A stretch of 64,000 nucleotides of DNA from Rhodopseudomonas boonkerdii (lineage in GTDB: Bacteria > Pseudomonadota > Alphaproteobacteria > Rhizobiales > Xanthobacteraceae). The position numbers and the translations under genes were made by a program. The notes under the pieces were generated by a model. That model did no database searches. It saw nothing but the letters and a program-made list of their open reading frames with translations, and was not told the origin of the DNA. Positions 35,037-43,429 of the stretch are shown in pieces. The stretch spans positions 5,423,001-5,487,000 of the forward strand of contig NZ_CP036537.1 in the NCBI RefSeq assembly GCF_021184025.1, in the 5' to 3' direction. Within the stretch, counting starts at the first letter, position 1; the number at the start of each line of letters is the position of its first letter.

Positions 35037-36308
35037 CTAGTCCAGAGGCGTAAAATTCTGTCCGTGAGCGATCGCTTTGCTCAGCCGATCCTTCCCCTCA
35101 GGCAGTACCAGGATGTCGAGGACGCACTTGGCCAAATACCGGTGAACATCGCGGTACATCGCGCCCTCGGCACGGCCCTTCTCGCCCAAGATCAGCTCGT
35201 CCAGGTCCTTGACCTCTTCGGGGTCGAAGACGGCTTGATGCCCGCGGCCGATTTGGCCCAGCTTGCGAGCAAGCCGAAATTCCGGGGTCGCGAGCATGTG
35301 GTTGACAGCGACGAGATTGGGATCGACATCGGCGGCCACCGCAATGAACGCCAGCTCGACCGCCGAAAACTCGTTTCTGATGAACAGTTCATGCTGCTGG
35401 AGCGTCATCGGCTCTCGGTGGAAGGGATCATTGCCCTTCGGCGTCCGCTTCAACGCTTCAACGTCCTTCGCGCGCTTGGCGAGCTGGTGCTTTTCTTCTG
35501 CGACCTCTTTGGTATGAAAGCACGCCTTCGCCAGCGTGTGGACCCAGTTCGCCGCAGCCTTGATCGCATCCTCGAACTCCGCTCGCGACCAGCGGGCGCC
35601 GTCAACACAATCGCGAATCTGCCCGATGACGGCTGCTTCTGCCTGGGCTGGGTCGGTCAGGCCCGGGAGCCAGCGGACCGCGAGCTTTTCGCCTTCCGAC
35701 CTCAGCGTCTCGAACAGCGCAAGACGGCGATCTTCCTCGCTGAGGCCGTCGTCTGCCGCCTTTCCTTTGGTCGGGATCCCGGGCACCCAGGCAAGCTCTG
35801 CAAGCGTATTCAAGCCGGCGCCCTTGACCACCGACACCTCAGCGCCATCGAACTGCGCGTGCATGCAGGACAGCAGGGCACCGATTTCCGGATCTCGCCG
35901 AAAGACCTCGAATTCCAACGCCTCGCGAACGGTGAGCTCGACCTCACGCTTGAGCCGGCCGCCGCGTTGTCGAGCGAGTCGCAAGTCCACCAGCGACAAC
36001 ATCCGAAGTAGCGGCCCAGTGCGGAACTGTTGCATTTCCGCGTGCGACAACGCGAACGGCGTCCTCTGCAACTCCGCTTCCGAAATGATCAGGCGCTCCG
36101 GCTCTTGTTTTAGACGATGAATCCGCTCCCAGACCTCTGGACGAACGCTTTGCCACCATTCCGCGGCATGGTCGGGGTGCACGAAAAAGAACGGCAACAC
36201 CCATTGCATGGGCAAAGCGTCGATCGGACGATCAGAGGCCTCGACCTCTGCGCGGCACGCGGCGGCCAACCTCTCGATCTTTTGGAGGATCCTCGGGAGA
36301 TTGTTCAC
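35037..36308 (-). CDS. hypothetical protein of the element
   Basis: A 423-residue soluble protein of unknown family. Mainly helical and charged, with a Trp-rich N-terminal part (QWVLPFFFVHPDHAAEWWQSV) and a C-terminal part with a helical FSAVELAFIAVAADVDPN. No P-loop, zinc site or membrane segment seen. GTG start with GAGGAG 9 bp upstream. First of a run of unknown genes on the minus strand (35-39 kb) that lies upstream of the transfer genes. Confidence 0.75.
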   Translation of the reverse strand: MNNLPRILQKIERLAAACRAEVEASDRPIDALPMQWVLPFFFVHPDHAAEWWQSVRPEVWERIHRLKQEPERLIISEAELQRTPFALSHAEMQQFRTGPLLRMLSLVDLRLARQRGGRLKREVELTVREALEFEVFRRDPEIGALLSCMHAQFDGAEVSVVKGAGLNTLAELAWVPGIPTKGKAADDGLSEEDRRLALFETLRSEGEKLAVRWLPGLTDPAQAEAAVIGQIRDCVDGARWSRAEFEDAIKAAANWVHTLAKACFHTKEVAEEKHQLAKRAKDVEALKRTPKGNDPFHREPMTLQQHELFIRNEFSAVELAFIAVAADVDPNLVAVNHMLATPEFRLARKLGQIGRGHQAVFDPEEVKDLDELILGEKGRAEGAMYRDVHRYLAKCVLDILVLPEGKDRLSKAIAHGQNFTPLD

Positions 36309-36376
36309 GCGATGCTGCTCCTCAAAGGTACTTGCTTGTGTATCGATTGTTCTCAGTTCGTCCGTCCGCAGACTGC

Positions 36377-37069
36377 CTACTTGCGGCCGGCGCGCGACTG
36401 AATCGCTTCCAGGGTGGGAGCGGCGACATCGATGCCGAAATCAGTGAGGAAGGATGCGGCAACCTCCGCCTCAGCAATCCGGTCGCGCAGGAACCGCTCA
36501 CTGCATCCGAGCTGGCCGAGGACCGTCTTGCAATTGGCCAGCGCAATCATGTTCCGCGCGATTTCGCGACGCGCGGAAAATTTGATCCTCCGCAGAATGA
36601 GGTTCGCCCCGGCAAGGGCGACGACTTCCTCACCATAGGAAGCAATCGCTTCGTCGGGCTCCGGCGTACGCGGCAGACGACCGAGATGCCGGATCGTGGA
36701 ATGAACAGCTTCGTGGACAACGGTGTCGACGAGACCGGCGACGTTGTCGTGCTTGAGCAGATTGAGCCAGATCAGCGGCTCGTGTCCCGGAACGACCAGC
36801 GTCAACCCAAATCTTTCCTGACGGCGCGCCAGGTGCCTGGGGAGAACGGCGTCGGCGCCGATAACCACACTGAGATCGGCGAGTTGCGCCAGCAGGTCCT
36901 GGAATCCTGCGTTCTCGATCCCGTCAAGCTTTTCCAGCGCTTGCGTCACGTTCATATGGCTGCGGATGTGACGGTACCGCGACGCGAGCTCGCTCTCGCG
37001 GGCCATTGAGCGATCGAGCTGCCTGCGATCGGCCGTCGGTTCACGCCACTCCGGGCTGCTCTTTGCCAT
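36377..37069 (-). CDS. putative zincin-type protein (HExxH) of the element
   Basis: A 230-residue protein, not a recognised family, with a zinc-metallopeptidase-type motif: VVHEAVHSTIRHLG gives HExxH (His119, Glu120, His123), followed 24 residues later by YGEEVVALAGANLI, whose Glu147/148 could be the third ligand, the layout of ArdC/ImmA-like and M78-type zincins. The start with GTAGGAGTAGG before ATG at 37069 is preferred to a GTG at 37141 that abuts the upstream stop. Role unknown; ArdC-like zincins on plasmids act in antirestriction. Confidence 0.65.
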   Translation of the reverse strand: MAKSSPEWREPTADRRQLDRSMARESELASRYRHIRSHMNVTQALEKLDGIENAGFQDLLAQLADLSVVIGADAVLPRHLARRQERFGLTLVVPGHEPLIWLNLLKHDNVAGLVDTVVHEAVHSTIRHLGRLPRTPEPDEAIASYGEEVVALAGANLILRRIKFSARREIARNMIALANCKTVLGQLGCSERFLRDRIAEAEVAASFLTDFGIDVAAPTLEAIQSRAGRK

Positions 37070-37141
37070 GTTGCCTACTCCTACTTTGTGTCTGTGCTCG
37101 GCAGCCGCAGCGTCGGCGGGTTTGGGGCTAGTCGTAGTCAC

Positions 37142-38047
37142 TCAGGACACCGAGGCTCGGTGCAGCATCGCCAGACCGCGTGCCAGGTGGACGTGCCCAA
37201 CCCTGTGGACTTCCAGGCTGAACTCCTCCAGCGCGGACCTGGATGCCGTCACCGAGGCCACGGTCACGCCTTCGATGGTGTCGAGCGTGATGAAGAAAGC
37301 GTCCCCGTCGACACAAACGATCTGCTGGAACGGCTCGCCCGGGAGGACCGGCCAGCCCTTCACGGCCTCCTCGATGCTCGCCACGAGAGACTCGATCGCG
37401 ATCTCGATCCATTCGGCGCGCACCCCCGCATAGTCGGAGCTGTGCTTGGGCACGCCGATGCTCGCCGTCACCGGGTTGAGGCCGTTTGCCAGCAGCTCAT
37501 ACAATTCATCGATGACGAGGTTGGGATTGCGCTCCCTCGCACGATTGACGTGCGTGATCGGGAACGCCAACACCTGCGGCTTGTCGACGGAGGCTTCGTT
37601 TCCGTTGCGCTCGACGCCATACCACCAGCGATCGTACGGCTGCATCACCGGATCATCGAATTCGTTGTCAACGGGATCGGCGCCACGGCCGTCCGGCTGC
37701 TCGGCGAGGCTCTGCAGAGTTTTCTTGACCTCGCCGCACGCAGTGAGGATTCCACGATCAGCGATCGCGGCGCAGCGCAGATCAACCAGGGCCTTGCGCA
37801 GAGCGCCGCCGACGCCCATTCCGTTGCGAAAGAGATCCATATTTGCGATCTCAGGAACGGCGATCCGGATTAACTCGGGCGTCACCAACACCCAATCCTC
37901 CATCTGGGCGTAGGTCAGCCTGAGGTGTCCCGATCCGTACAACAGGTCCAGGCAGGGCGGGAGAGCTGCGCGCCCCTTCGCCTGAATCGGCCAGAAGTCC
38001 AACAGCCGAGCCTGGACGATAGTCTGATCGGGGATCAAATCGCTCAT
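37142..38047 (-). CDS. hypothetical protein of the element
   Basis: A 301-residue protein with no recognised domain. Mixed alpha/beta, acidic, with an internal segment PYDRWWYGVERNGNE and a C-terminal half rich in Val/Ile strands (QIVCVDGDAFFITLDTIEGVTVA). No membrane segment or catalytic motif seen. It is followed without a gap by the frame of the zincin-like gene, so the two may be cotranscribed. Confidence 0.7.
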   Translation of the reverse strand: MSDLIPDQTIVQARLLDFWPIQAKGRAALPPCLDLLYGSGHLRLTYAQMEDWVLVTPELIRIAVPEIANMDLFRNGMGVGGALRKALVDLRCAAIADRGILTACGEVKKTLQSLAEQPDGRGADPVDNEFDDPVMQPYDRWWYGVERNGNEASVDKPQVLAFPITHVNRARERNPNLVIDELYELLANGLNPVTASIGVPKHSSDYAGVRAEWIEIAIESLVASIEEAVKGWPVLPGEPFQQIVCVDGDAFFITLDTIEGVTVASVTASRSALEEFSLEVHRVGHVHLARGLAMLHRASVS

Positions 38048-38104
38048 TGTGAGTGTCCTGTTGTTGTCGAGCCTGCTCAGCTGCGCTCGCTGTTTGCGCT
38101 TGTC

Positions 38105-38674
38105 CTAATGAGCCTTGCGCCGCGGCGGCGTCGGCAAGAATGCAAGATGGAGCCTGTCCTCGAGGAAGGCGCACGTCTGTTCGATCGTCGTGCGATCGGG
38201 CTTCTCTTCGAAGGCGTTCCATGCGAGCCGGAAGCGGATGATGTCGCGCTCGCCGATGGTTTCGATCTTGTAGCAAGTCCGTGCAATGGACAGGACTTCC
38301 GTGGCGATCGGGTCTTCTGCCTTCTGGTCAGCAGCGGCCATGTTGGCGATCAGCCGCTTGACCGCCCGGGAGAAGATCGGATCAAGCACTTTCTCGAAAT
38401 CGGGGTGATGGATGGCATAGCCGCAGCCGATTTCGTCAGTCTTCTTCACGGAGGATGCCGCTACTGCAGCATACGTGATATCCGGATGAGCGGTCACGCC
38501 ACAGGCGGCGTCGCGATCAGATCTCCGCGTGTAGGCCTCGGTGGTGTAGTGGTCGACCGCCATCGCCAGGCGTGCGCCGGGCGTGTCCGGCGTAAACCCG
38601 ACCGGGAGACGGAAAAGATCGCGCAGTTCCTGGGATTCACGAAGCTCCGGTTCAGCGTAGTACAGCTTGCTCAT
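38105..38674 (-). CDS. hypothetical protein of the element
   Basis: A 189-residue protein, not recognised. Starts MSKLYYAEPELRESQELRDL; contains three Cys spread through the chain but no paired zinc motif. The ATG at 38674 is preferred because AAGGAG lies 8 bp upstream; the ATG at 38680 would be only 2 bp from it. Sits 21 bp downstream of the next gene and 57 bp before the following one, in the same operon. Confidence 0.7.
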   Translation of the reverse strand: MSKLYYAEPELRESQELRDLFRLPVGFTPDTPGARLAMAVDHYTTEAYTRRSDRDAACGVTAHPDITYAAVAASSVKKTDEIGCGYAIHHPDFEKVLDPIFSRAVKRLIANMAAADQKAEDPIATEVLSIARTCYKIETIGERDIIRFRLAWNAFEEKPDRTTIEQTCAFLEDRLHLAFLPTPPRRKAH

Positions 38675-38695
38675 CGTCATAGCTCCTTATGTGGT

Positions 38696-39118
38696 CTAAA
38701 GCTTCAGCAGCGCGCGGACCTGGTCGGCCGCATTGCCACGGAGCCGCCTCACCTTGCGACCGATCTTCACGAGATCGCGGTCGGCCAGAATGGCAGCGAT
38801 GTCGCGGCGAACCACCTTTGAACTGATAGCCTTCGCGACCTGCATGATGAGGACGCGGGCGTCGTTATCTTCCGGGGCGACGACATTGATTTGCTTCAGG
38901 CCGTCGGCCAGCTGACGCTGGCGCTGATCGGCCTTTCGCTCGGCGTCAGTCCGAGTCTCACGCTTCTCGTTCGTCGAGCCAGTCAACGACTCGATCGGCT
39001 CGATGAACGCGCGCACCTCCCGCCAGCCGTCCCGCTTCAGGCGGGCCTTCGAGATGCGCGGCTCCGGCTCGTCCGATCGCTTGCCATGCTCGGGATCGGA
39101 GTCGAAGTTCATGTCCAT
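38696..39118 (-). CDS. hypothetical basic protein of the element
   Basis: A 140-residue, highly charged, mostly helical protein (KARLKRDGWREVRAFIEPIE; RKADQRQRQLADGLKQINVV) with a basic C-terminus (KIGRKVRRLRGNAADQVRALL). The length and charge would suit a DNA-binding protein but no known domain is visible. The ATG at 39118 is chosen; the upstream frame to 39481 overlaps the divergent gene and reads as low-complexity Arg-rich sequence. First gene of the leftward operon. Confidence 0.65.
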   Translation of the reverse strand: MDMNFDSDPEHGKRSDEPEPRISKARLKRDGWREVRAFIEPIESLTGSTNEKRETRTDAERKADQRQRQLADGLKQINVVAPEDNDARVLIMQVAKAISSKVVRRDIAAILADRDLVKIGRKVRRLRGNAADQVRALLKL

Positions 39119-39223
39119 GTGACTAGTCCTGTGTCTAGGCCGCCGACGCGGCGTCAATCGGTACTCGCGGAGACGACGGCCGCACACCGTCACCGGCGGC
39201 AAGCGTAGTTCATCGTCGTGCGC

Positions 39224-39251
39224 AAACTTCCGGGGGGGGCCCGGGAAGTTT
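39224..39251. promoter_or_regulatory. inverted repeat with G8 tract between divergent operons
   Basis: AAACTTCC / GGAAGTTT arms (8 bp) enclose GGGGGGGG-CCC-G, so the arms can extend by three G-C pairs with one bulged G. It lies 105 bp from the leftward gene and 72 bp from the rightward one. It may be an operator, an origin feature, or a slippage-prone tract. Confidence 0.4.
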
Positions 39252-39323
39252 CCGCCGCGTTTGCGTGTACGAGTCGCCCTGAAGCTGCGCCGAACAGCCG
39301 CAGCAGCAGTGAAAGCGAGACCA

Positions 39324-40901
39324 ATGTCGAAAGCCGTCTCGATGAATAAGCGCAAACAGGAGAGCGCAACGCCCACATCTCCAAAGAATGCACCCGTTCG
39401 GCTGCCCGACCTGATTATCGATCGGGCGGATCTGCCGGCCGCCGCCGCACGGTTGGCTGACCGGCTGTCGGCGGCCGACACCTTCTTTCAGAGGGCCGAG
39501 GCGTTGGTGAAGGTGGTGGAGTCAGAGCGCGGACCAACCGCCCGGCCGATCACTGTTCATGACGTGGTAAATCATGGCCACCGCGTCTGCCGGCCGGTCC
39601 TTCAAAAGATCATTCAGGGTGAGATTGTGCTTGAGCCGGTGACGCTGCCGGACCGCGTTGCACGCCTGTACCTCAATCTCCACGACAAATGGACAGTCGG
39701 CCAATTGAACGGCATCTGCCGCGCTCCGATCCTCTCGGACGATGGCAATATCCGAGTCGCTCAGGGTTATGACCCTGAGACCGGCCACTGGTGCGCAGGT
39801 ATCGATGCGCCCGGCATCCCAGAGCGTCCGTCGAGACTGCAGGCAGAGAGGGCGCTCCGCATCTTGCGCAGCGCCTTCGCGACATTCCCCTTCGCCGATG
39901 CATGCATGGTGAGTCGCTCGGCGAGCACGAGTGCCATCGATCTGTCGAAGCCGCCGGGCATCGACGAGACAAGTCACCTTTGCGCCGTGCTTACGGCCGT
40001 CTGCCGACCCAGTCTGCCGTTGGCCCCTGGCTTTGTTTTCCGCTCGCCGCAGCTCTCCGGCGCCGGCACCGGGAAGGGCAAGCTCGTCCGATCCATCGCG
40101 CGCATCGCCTACAACACGGTGCCGAGGCCGTTCACGAGTCCGGGCGCGCAAAGTGAGCTGGAGAAGCGCCTGACCGCTTCGCTCGTCGAGGCCGATCCCG
40201 TTATCTTCCTGGACAACGTCAACTCGGAGACTCTGAAATCGAACCTTTTGGCTCAGATCGCCACGGAAAATCCCTGCTCCATCCGCCCGTTCGGTATCAA
40301 TACCAAGATGGTCACGGTGACGACGAACGTCTTTCTGGCGATCACGGGCAACGCCGTCCGGGTCGCCGAAGACCTGGCGCGCCGATTTCTGTTCGTCAAT
40401 CTGGACGCCGGATGCGAGGATCCCGAGCGTCGAGCCTTCGATGGAAATTTTTCCGCGATGGTAGACCGGCAGCGCGGCGAACTGCTCGCTGCCGCACTGA
40501 CGATCTGGCGGTGGGGCCGTCAGAACCGCCCCAAGCCGGGTCTCGAGCTCGGAAGCTTCGAACAGTGGGCCGAGTGGTGCCGCGATCCGCTGCTTGCACT
40601 GGGTTGTCCTGATCCGGTCGGCCGGATTGCGGATGCCAAGCGTGACGACCCGGATCGCCTCCAGCTCCTTGAATTCTTCCAGGAATGGCACCGGCTCTAT
40701 GGCGACCGCGCTGTTCGCGTGAGCGAGCTTGATCTGAAGTTGCGCCAGCTTGCAGAAGGCCACGGCACAACCCGCCAGAAATTCGCGACGTTCGTCGCCA
40801 ATCTGACGGGAACGCGCGCTGCAGGTTTCGTCTTGATCCGCAATTTGCCGATCGGAAAATGGAGCGCGGCCACGTACGCGCTCAAGAGCACGGGTAACTA
40901 G
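39324..40901 (+). CDS. AAA/SF3-helicase-like ATP-binding protein (plasmid replication type)
   Basis: A 525-residue P-loop protein. Walker A SGAGTGKGKLVRSIARIAY (~245) is followed by Walker B PVIFLDNVNSE (~292), VFLAITGNAVRVAEDLARRF as sensor-1/arginine finger region, and a C-terminal winged-helix-like part. This layout matches helicase/primase-like initiators of plasmids and islands. It would help the element replicate or be maintained. ATG at 39324 (MSKAVSMNK) is preferred to upstream GTG/TTG starts. It begins the rightward block; a strong terminator follows. Confidence 0.7.
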   Translation: MSKAVSMNKRKQESATPTSPKNAPVRLPDLIIDRADLPAAAARLADRLSAADTFFQRAEALVKVVESERGPTARPITVHDVVNHGHRVCRPVLQKIIQGEIVLEPVTLPDRVARLYLNLHDKWTVGQLNGICRAPILSDDGNIRVAQGYDPETGHWCAGIDAPGIPERPSRLQAERALRILRSAFATFPFADACMVSRSASTSAIDLSKPPGIDETSHLCAVLTAVCRPSLPLAPGFVFRSPQLSGAGTGKGKLVRSIARIAYNTVPRPFTSPGAQSELEKRLTASLVEADPVIFLDNVNSETLKSNLLAQIATENPCSIRPFGINTKMVTVTTNVFLAITGNAVRVAEDLARRFLFVNLDAGCEDPERRAFDGNFSAMVDRQRGELLAAALTIWRWGRQNRPKPGLELGSFEQWAEWCRDPLLALGCPDPVGRIADAKRDDPDRLQLLEFFQEWHRLYGDRAVRVSELDLKLRQLAEGHGTTRQKFATFVANLTGTRAAGFVLIRNLPIGKWSAATYALKSTGN

Positions 40902-40960
40902 ACCCGCGCCCCGGGCTCCCACGCACCAGCCCTTGGGACTTCCAGATCATCGGGACCATA

Positions 40961-40991
40961 GGGGGCACCGGACGCGGGCCGGTGCCCCCTT
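40961..40991 (+). terminator. intrinsic terminator after AAA/helicase-like gene
   Basis: Perfect 11-bp stem GGGGGCACCGG / CCGGTGCCCCC with a 7-base loop, followed by TT; the T-run is short. About 60 bp after the stop. Confidence 0.7.
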
Positions 40992-41233
40992 GCAGGTTAG
41001 ACAATTCAGTTTGCCGGGAATCCACAATTTATCGCCTGGCCACTGCTGTTTGGAGTGGCAACACAGCCATGTGAGAATACCTGCTTCTTAGTCGTCTTCG
41101 AGCTTGACCTGGGCGCCGGTTGTTCCCATCTCGCAACCCTCAAAGATCGAAGTAGTGGCGGGCTCTATCGCCAAGTAATTAACCAATGCATCGCTTCAGC
41201 AGATGCATTCAACGAAATCGTTACCTTTGACCG
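40992..41233. other. intergenic region, no gene seen
   Basis: With the terminator region, about 330 bp lie between two genes. Nothing but a 61-codon frame of poor quality is present. G+C falls here compared with the flanking genes. Confidence 0.4.
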
Positions 41234-41824
41234 ATGCTAATGCCTTCTCTGGGCTGGTGCTCCGCGGCGGCGCCGGCGCAAACGTCATCAATCAGAGATG
41301 AGGCAGTTGTGGGAATTGCTGTACCCTTTATCGGCTACGTAAAGGCAAGGGGAAGAGAGTCCGTACGCCACAAGCGGGATGCCGAGGACAACGGCAGGCA
41401 CATCGGGGCGATTGAAGCATTTTTCAGCGTTGTTGAGACGGCAGACCCAAAATGGTTTTCGCCGTTCTTGCGTCAGCCTCGAGGGGCTCAGTGGTCACCT
41501 TGCGTCTCAAGAGTCTTATTGGAGACCGACGATGTCCGACGTCCGCAACTAACGAAATTCTTGAAGAGGGCCGGCGACAGTACGCTTGTGATCTCGGCAT
41601 GGGAGGATCTCTTTGAAGTGAGAAACGATATCGTCGACGAGCTGGTGGAACGATGCCTGAGCAGGTGGAGTCCGATCCTACGCATCGATCAGCCGCACGC
41701 CGCGCTAACGCCGGCGCTCGCTCGGCAATCTGGTTCGAACTTGCCTCACTTGATCATGCGCAATCAAGCCAAGGTTCAAGATGCTATCGAAGCGAGAGTT
41801 CGTCCTCTTTTGCCGATCACTTAA
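41234..41824 (+). CDS. hypothetical protein, uncertain
   Basis: A 196-codon frame with no recognised domain; it reads as a plausible soluble helical protein (GAIEAFFSVVETADPKWF; SAWEDLFEVRNDIVDELVERCL) and starts at an ATG with a weak ribosome site. Base composition is lower in G+C than its neighbours, suggesting separate acquisition. It may be a real cargo gene, a remnant or chance. Confidence 0.4.
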   Translation: MLMPSLGWCSAAAPAQTSSIRDEAVVGIAVPFIGYVKARGRESVRHKRDAEDNGRHIGAIEAFFSVVETADPKWFSPFLRQPRGAQWSPCVSRVLLETDDVRRPQLTKFLKRAGDSTLVISAWEDLFEVRNDIVDELVERCLSRWSPILRIDQPHAALTPALARQSGSNLPHLIMRNQAKVQDAIEARVRPLLPIT

Positions 41825-42076
41825 CAAGGCGGGCTATGATCCGTTTCACTATGTACCTCGGGCATCGGGGTCATAGGGTCCATCGCTATGGAGGCATTCG
41901 GAGCGCCAGCGACCCTGGTCCGCCTGCTTCCGTAGGAGAATGCACTCATTCGAGCCAAAGTTCGATCGCGCATATCCTATCAAAATTCAGTCATTTCAGA
42001 GTCAGAGTATGGCCGGAATTTCTGTGACGGGTTGACAGCCGAGAGAGTCTCGCGGCGCCCGTCGTGGAGATATCCC

Positions 42077-43273
42077 ATGACGCAACTGAATGTCCTGCAC
42101 GCCGCTCGCGATGAGCATGGCGGTTATAAGGTGGATGTGAGCCGCGGTGAGCGCGTCGGTCGCGTCTCCTCGGAATGGTTCTCCCGGCCGGCGGACGAGC
42201 GGTACTTGTCGCTCACCGAGCTTCACGCCGCCGTTCAGGGCCGCGCCGAGCGAAGCCGGACCCGGACAGTCGAAAGCGAGGCGATCCGGGTGGAAGCCAA
42301 TCGCGATAACGCGGAGCGGCTGACGCTCATGTTGCCGGGCGAGAGCGCACCTTTGTCGCCAACCCATTGGAGCTTCGGTCAGCTCGCAACGATGGTGGGC
42401 GCGCCATCCGCGTATTTGCGGCAGCTTCCGGCGCCACTCGCGGCCATCAACTTGCAATACGGACTGACCTCGAATCGAGCAGAGCTGATCAAGACGCTCG
42501 AAGTCGAGGAGGGCCGCGTTGAACTACGGGCGGTCACAAGCCCAGATTACGGCCGCATCTTTGACCAAGAGCTTGTGGCCGCCGTGCAGCGAATTGCCGG
42601 GAACGGCACCGGCGACACGCGTTGGAAGGTCCCCGGCGTGCTCGACTGGTCGACCGGCATCTACAATCCGCGAGTTGACATCACGAAAGCGACCACCACC
42701 CTCTACGCCTCCGACCGGGACGTGTTCCTGTTCCTGGTCGACGACTTCAACCCCATCGAGGCGGGCAAGCTGCCTGACGGCTCGCCCGACCTCTACTTCC
42801 GCGGCTTCTATTGCTGGAATTCTGAGGTCGGTGCCAAGACGCTTGGGATCGCAAGCTTCTACCTTCGCGCCGTGTGCCAGAATCGCAATCTTTGGGGTGT
42901 GGAAGATTTCGAGGAGATCACCATCCGTCACTCCAAATTCGCGGCTACCCGCTTCGCCCACGAGGCTGCGCCGGCGCTCGCTCGCTTCGCCAACTCCTCG
43001 CCGACACCCTTCGTCAATGGCATCAGGGCGGCGCGAGAGCGGATTGTTGCGCGCACGGATGAGGAGCGCACCGAGTTTCTTCGTAAGCGGGGGTTTGGCA
43101 AGTCGGAGACGGCGAAGATCATTGAGACGGTGCTTGCCGAGGAAGGCCGCAAACCCGAGAGTGTCTTCGACTTCGTGCAAGGCATCACCGCGGTGGCACG
43201 CGACAAGCCGCACCAGGACGGCCGGTTGGACCTCGAGGCGAAGGCCAAGAAGTTGCTCGATCGTGCTAACTAA
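42077..43273 (+). CDS. DUF932 domain-containing protein
   Basis: A 398-residue plasmid/phage-type protein of the DUF932 family: N-terminal GQLATMVGAPSAYLRQLPAPLAA and central WKVPGVLDWSTGIYNP, then FLFLVDDFNPIEAG and RGFYCWNSEVGAKTLGIASF. Function is unknown; homologues travel with ParB-like and toprim genes on rhizobial plasmids. The ATG at 42077 has GGAG 8 bp upstream. Confidence 0.82.
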   Translation: MTQLNVLHAARDEHGGYKVDVSRGERVGRVSSEWFSRPADERYLSLTELHAAVQGRAERSRTRTVESEAIRVEANRDNAERLTLMLPGESAPLSPTHWSFGQLATMVGAPSAYLRQLPAPLAAINLQYGLTSNRAELIKTLEVEEGRVELRAVTSPDYGRIFDQELVAAVQRIAGNGTGDTRWKVPGVLDWSTGIYNPRVDITKATTTLYASDRDVFLFLVDDFNPIEAGKLPDGSPDLYFRGFYCWNSEVGAKTLGIASFYLRAVCQNRNLWGVEDFEEITIRHSKFAATRFAHEAAPALARFANSSPTPFVNGIRAARERIVARTDEERTEFLRKRGFGKSETAKIIETVLAEEGRKPESVFDFVQGITAVARDKPHQDGRLDLEAKAKKLLDRAN

Positions 43274-43336
43274 GACCGATCGCGCCGCCCCAGTGGTGCG
43301 CGTGTGATGAGCCTCGGCTCTCGGTTTCTCCGGCTG

Positions 43337-43415
43337 GCGCCGCCCTTCAGAGTTAGAGGGCGGCGCTTCGCTTCGTGACGGGCAGAAGGTCGAGAGAGGT
43401 TCTTGACCGCCCGTC
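43337..43415 (+). promoter_or_regulatory. two hairpins in the leader of the parB-like gene
   Basis: First hairpin 43337-43366: perfect 10-bp stem GCGCCGCCCT / AGGGCGGCGC. Second 43377-43415: GACGGGC / GCCCGTC with an inner GGTC/GACC pair, ending one base before the ribosome site CGAGGAG. The first may end the DUF932 transcript; the second may control parB translation. Confidence 0.45.
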
Positions 43416-43429
43416 GAGGAGAAACGTCA

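Noticed and set aside
34056..36011. Two long plus-strand frames (305 and 345 codons)
   Set aside because: Antisense to the ParA-like gene and the 423-aa gene, whose strand has good motifs, starts and ribosome sites.
37925..38821. 298-codon plus-strand frame
   Set aside because: Antisense to the 189-aa gene and its neighbours; composition and motifs favour the minus strand.
39224..39251. CRISPR-like or other repeat arrays
   Set aside because: Looked for regularly spaced repeats through the window; only isolated inverted repeats and the listed pairs were seen.
39522..40922. 466-codon minus-strand frame
   Set aside because: Antisense to the helicase-like gene, which has clear Walker motifs.
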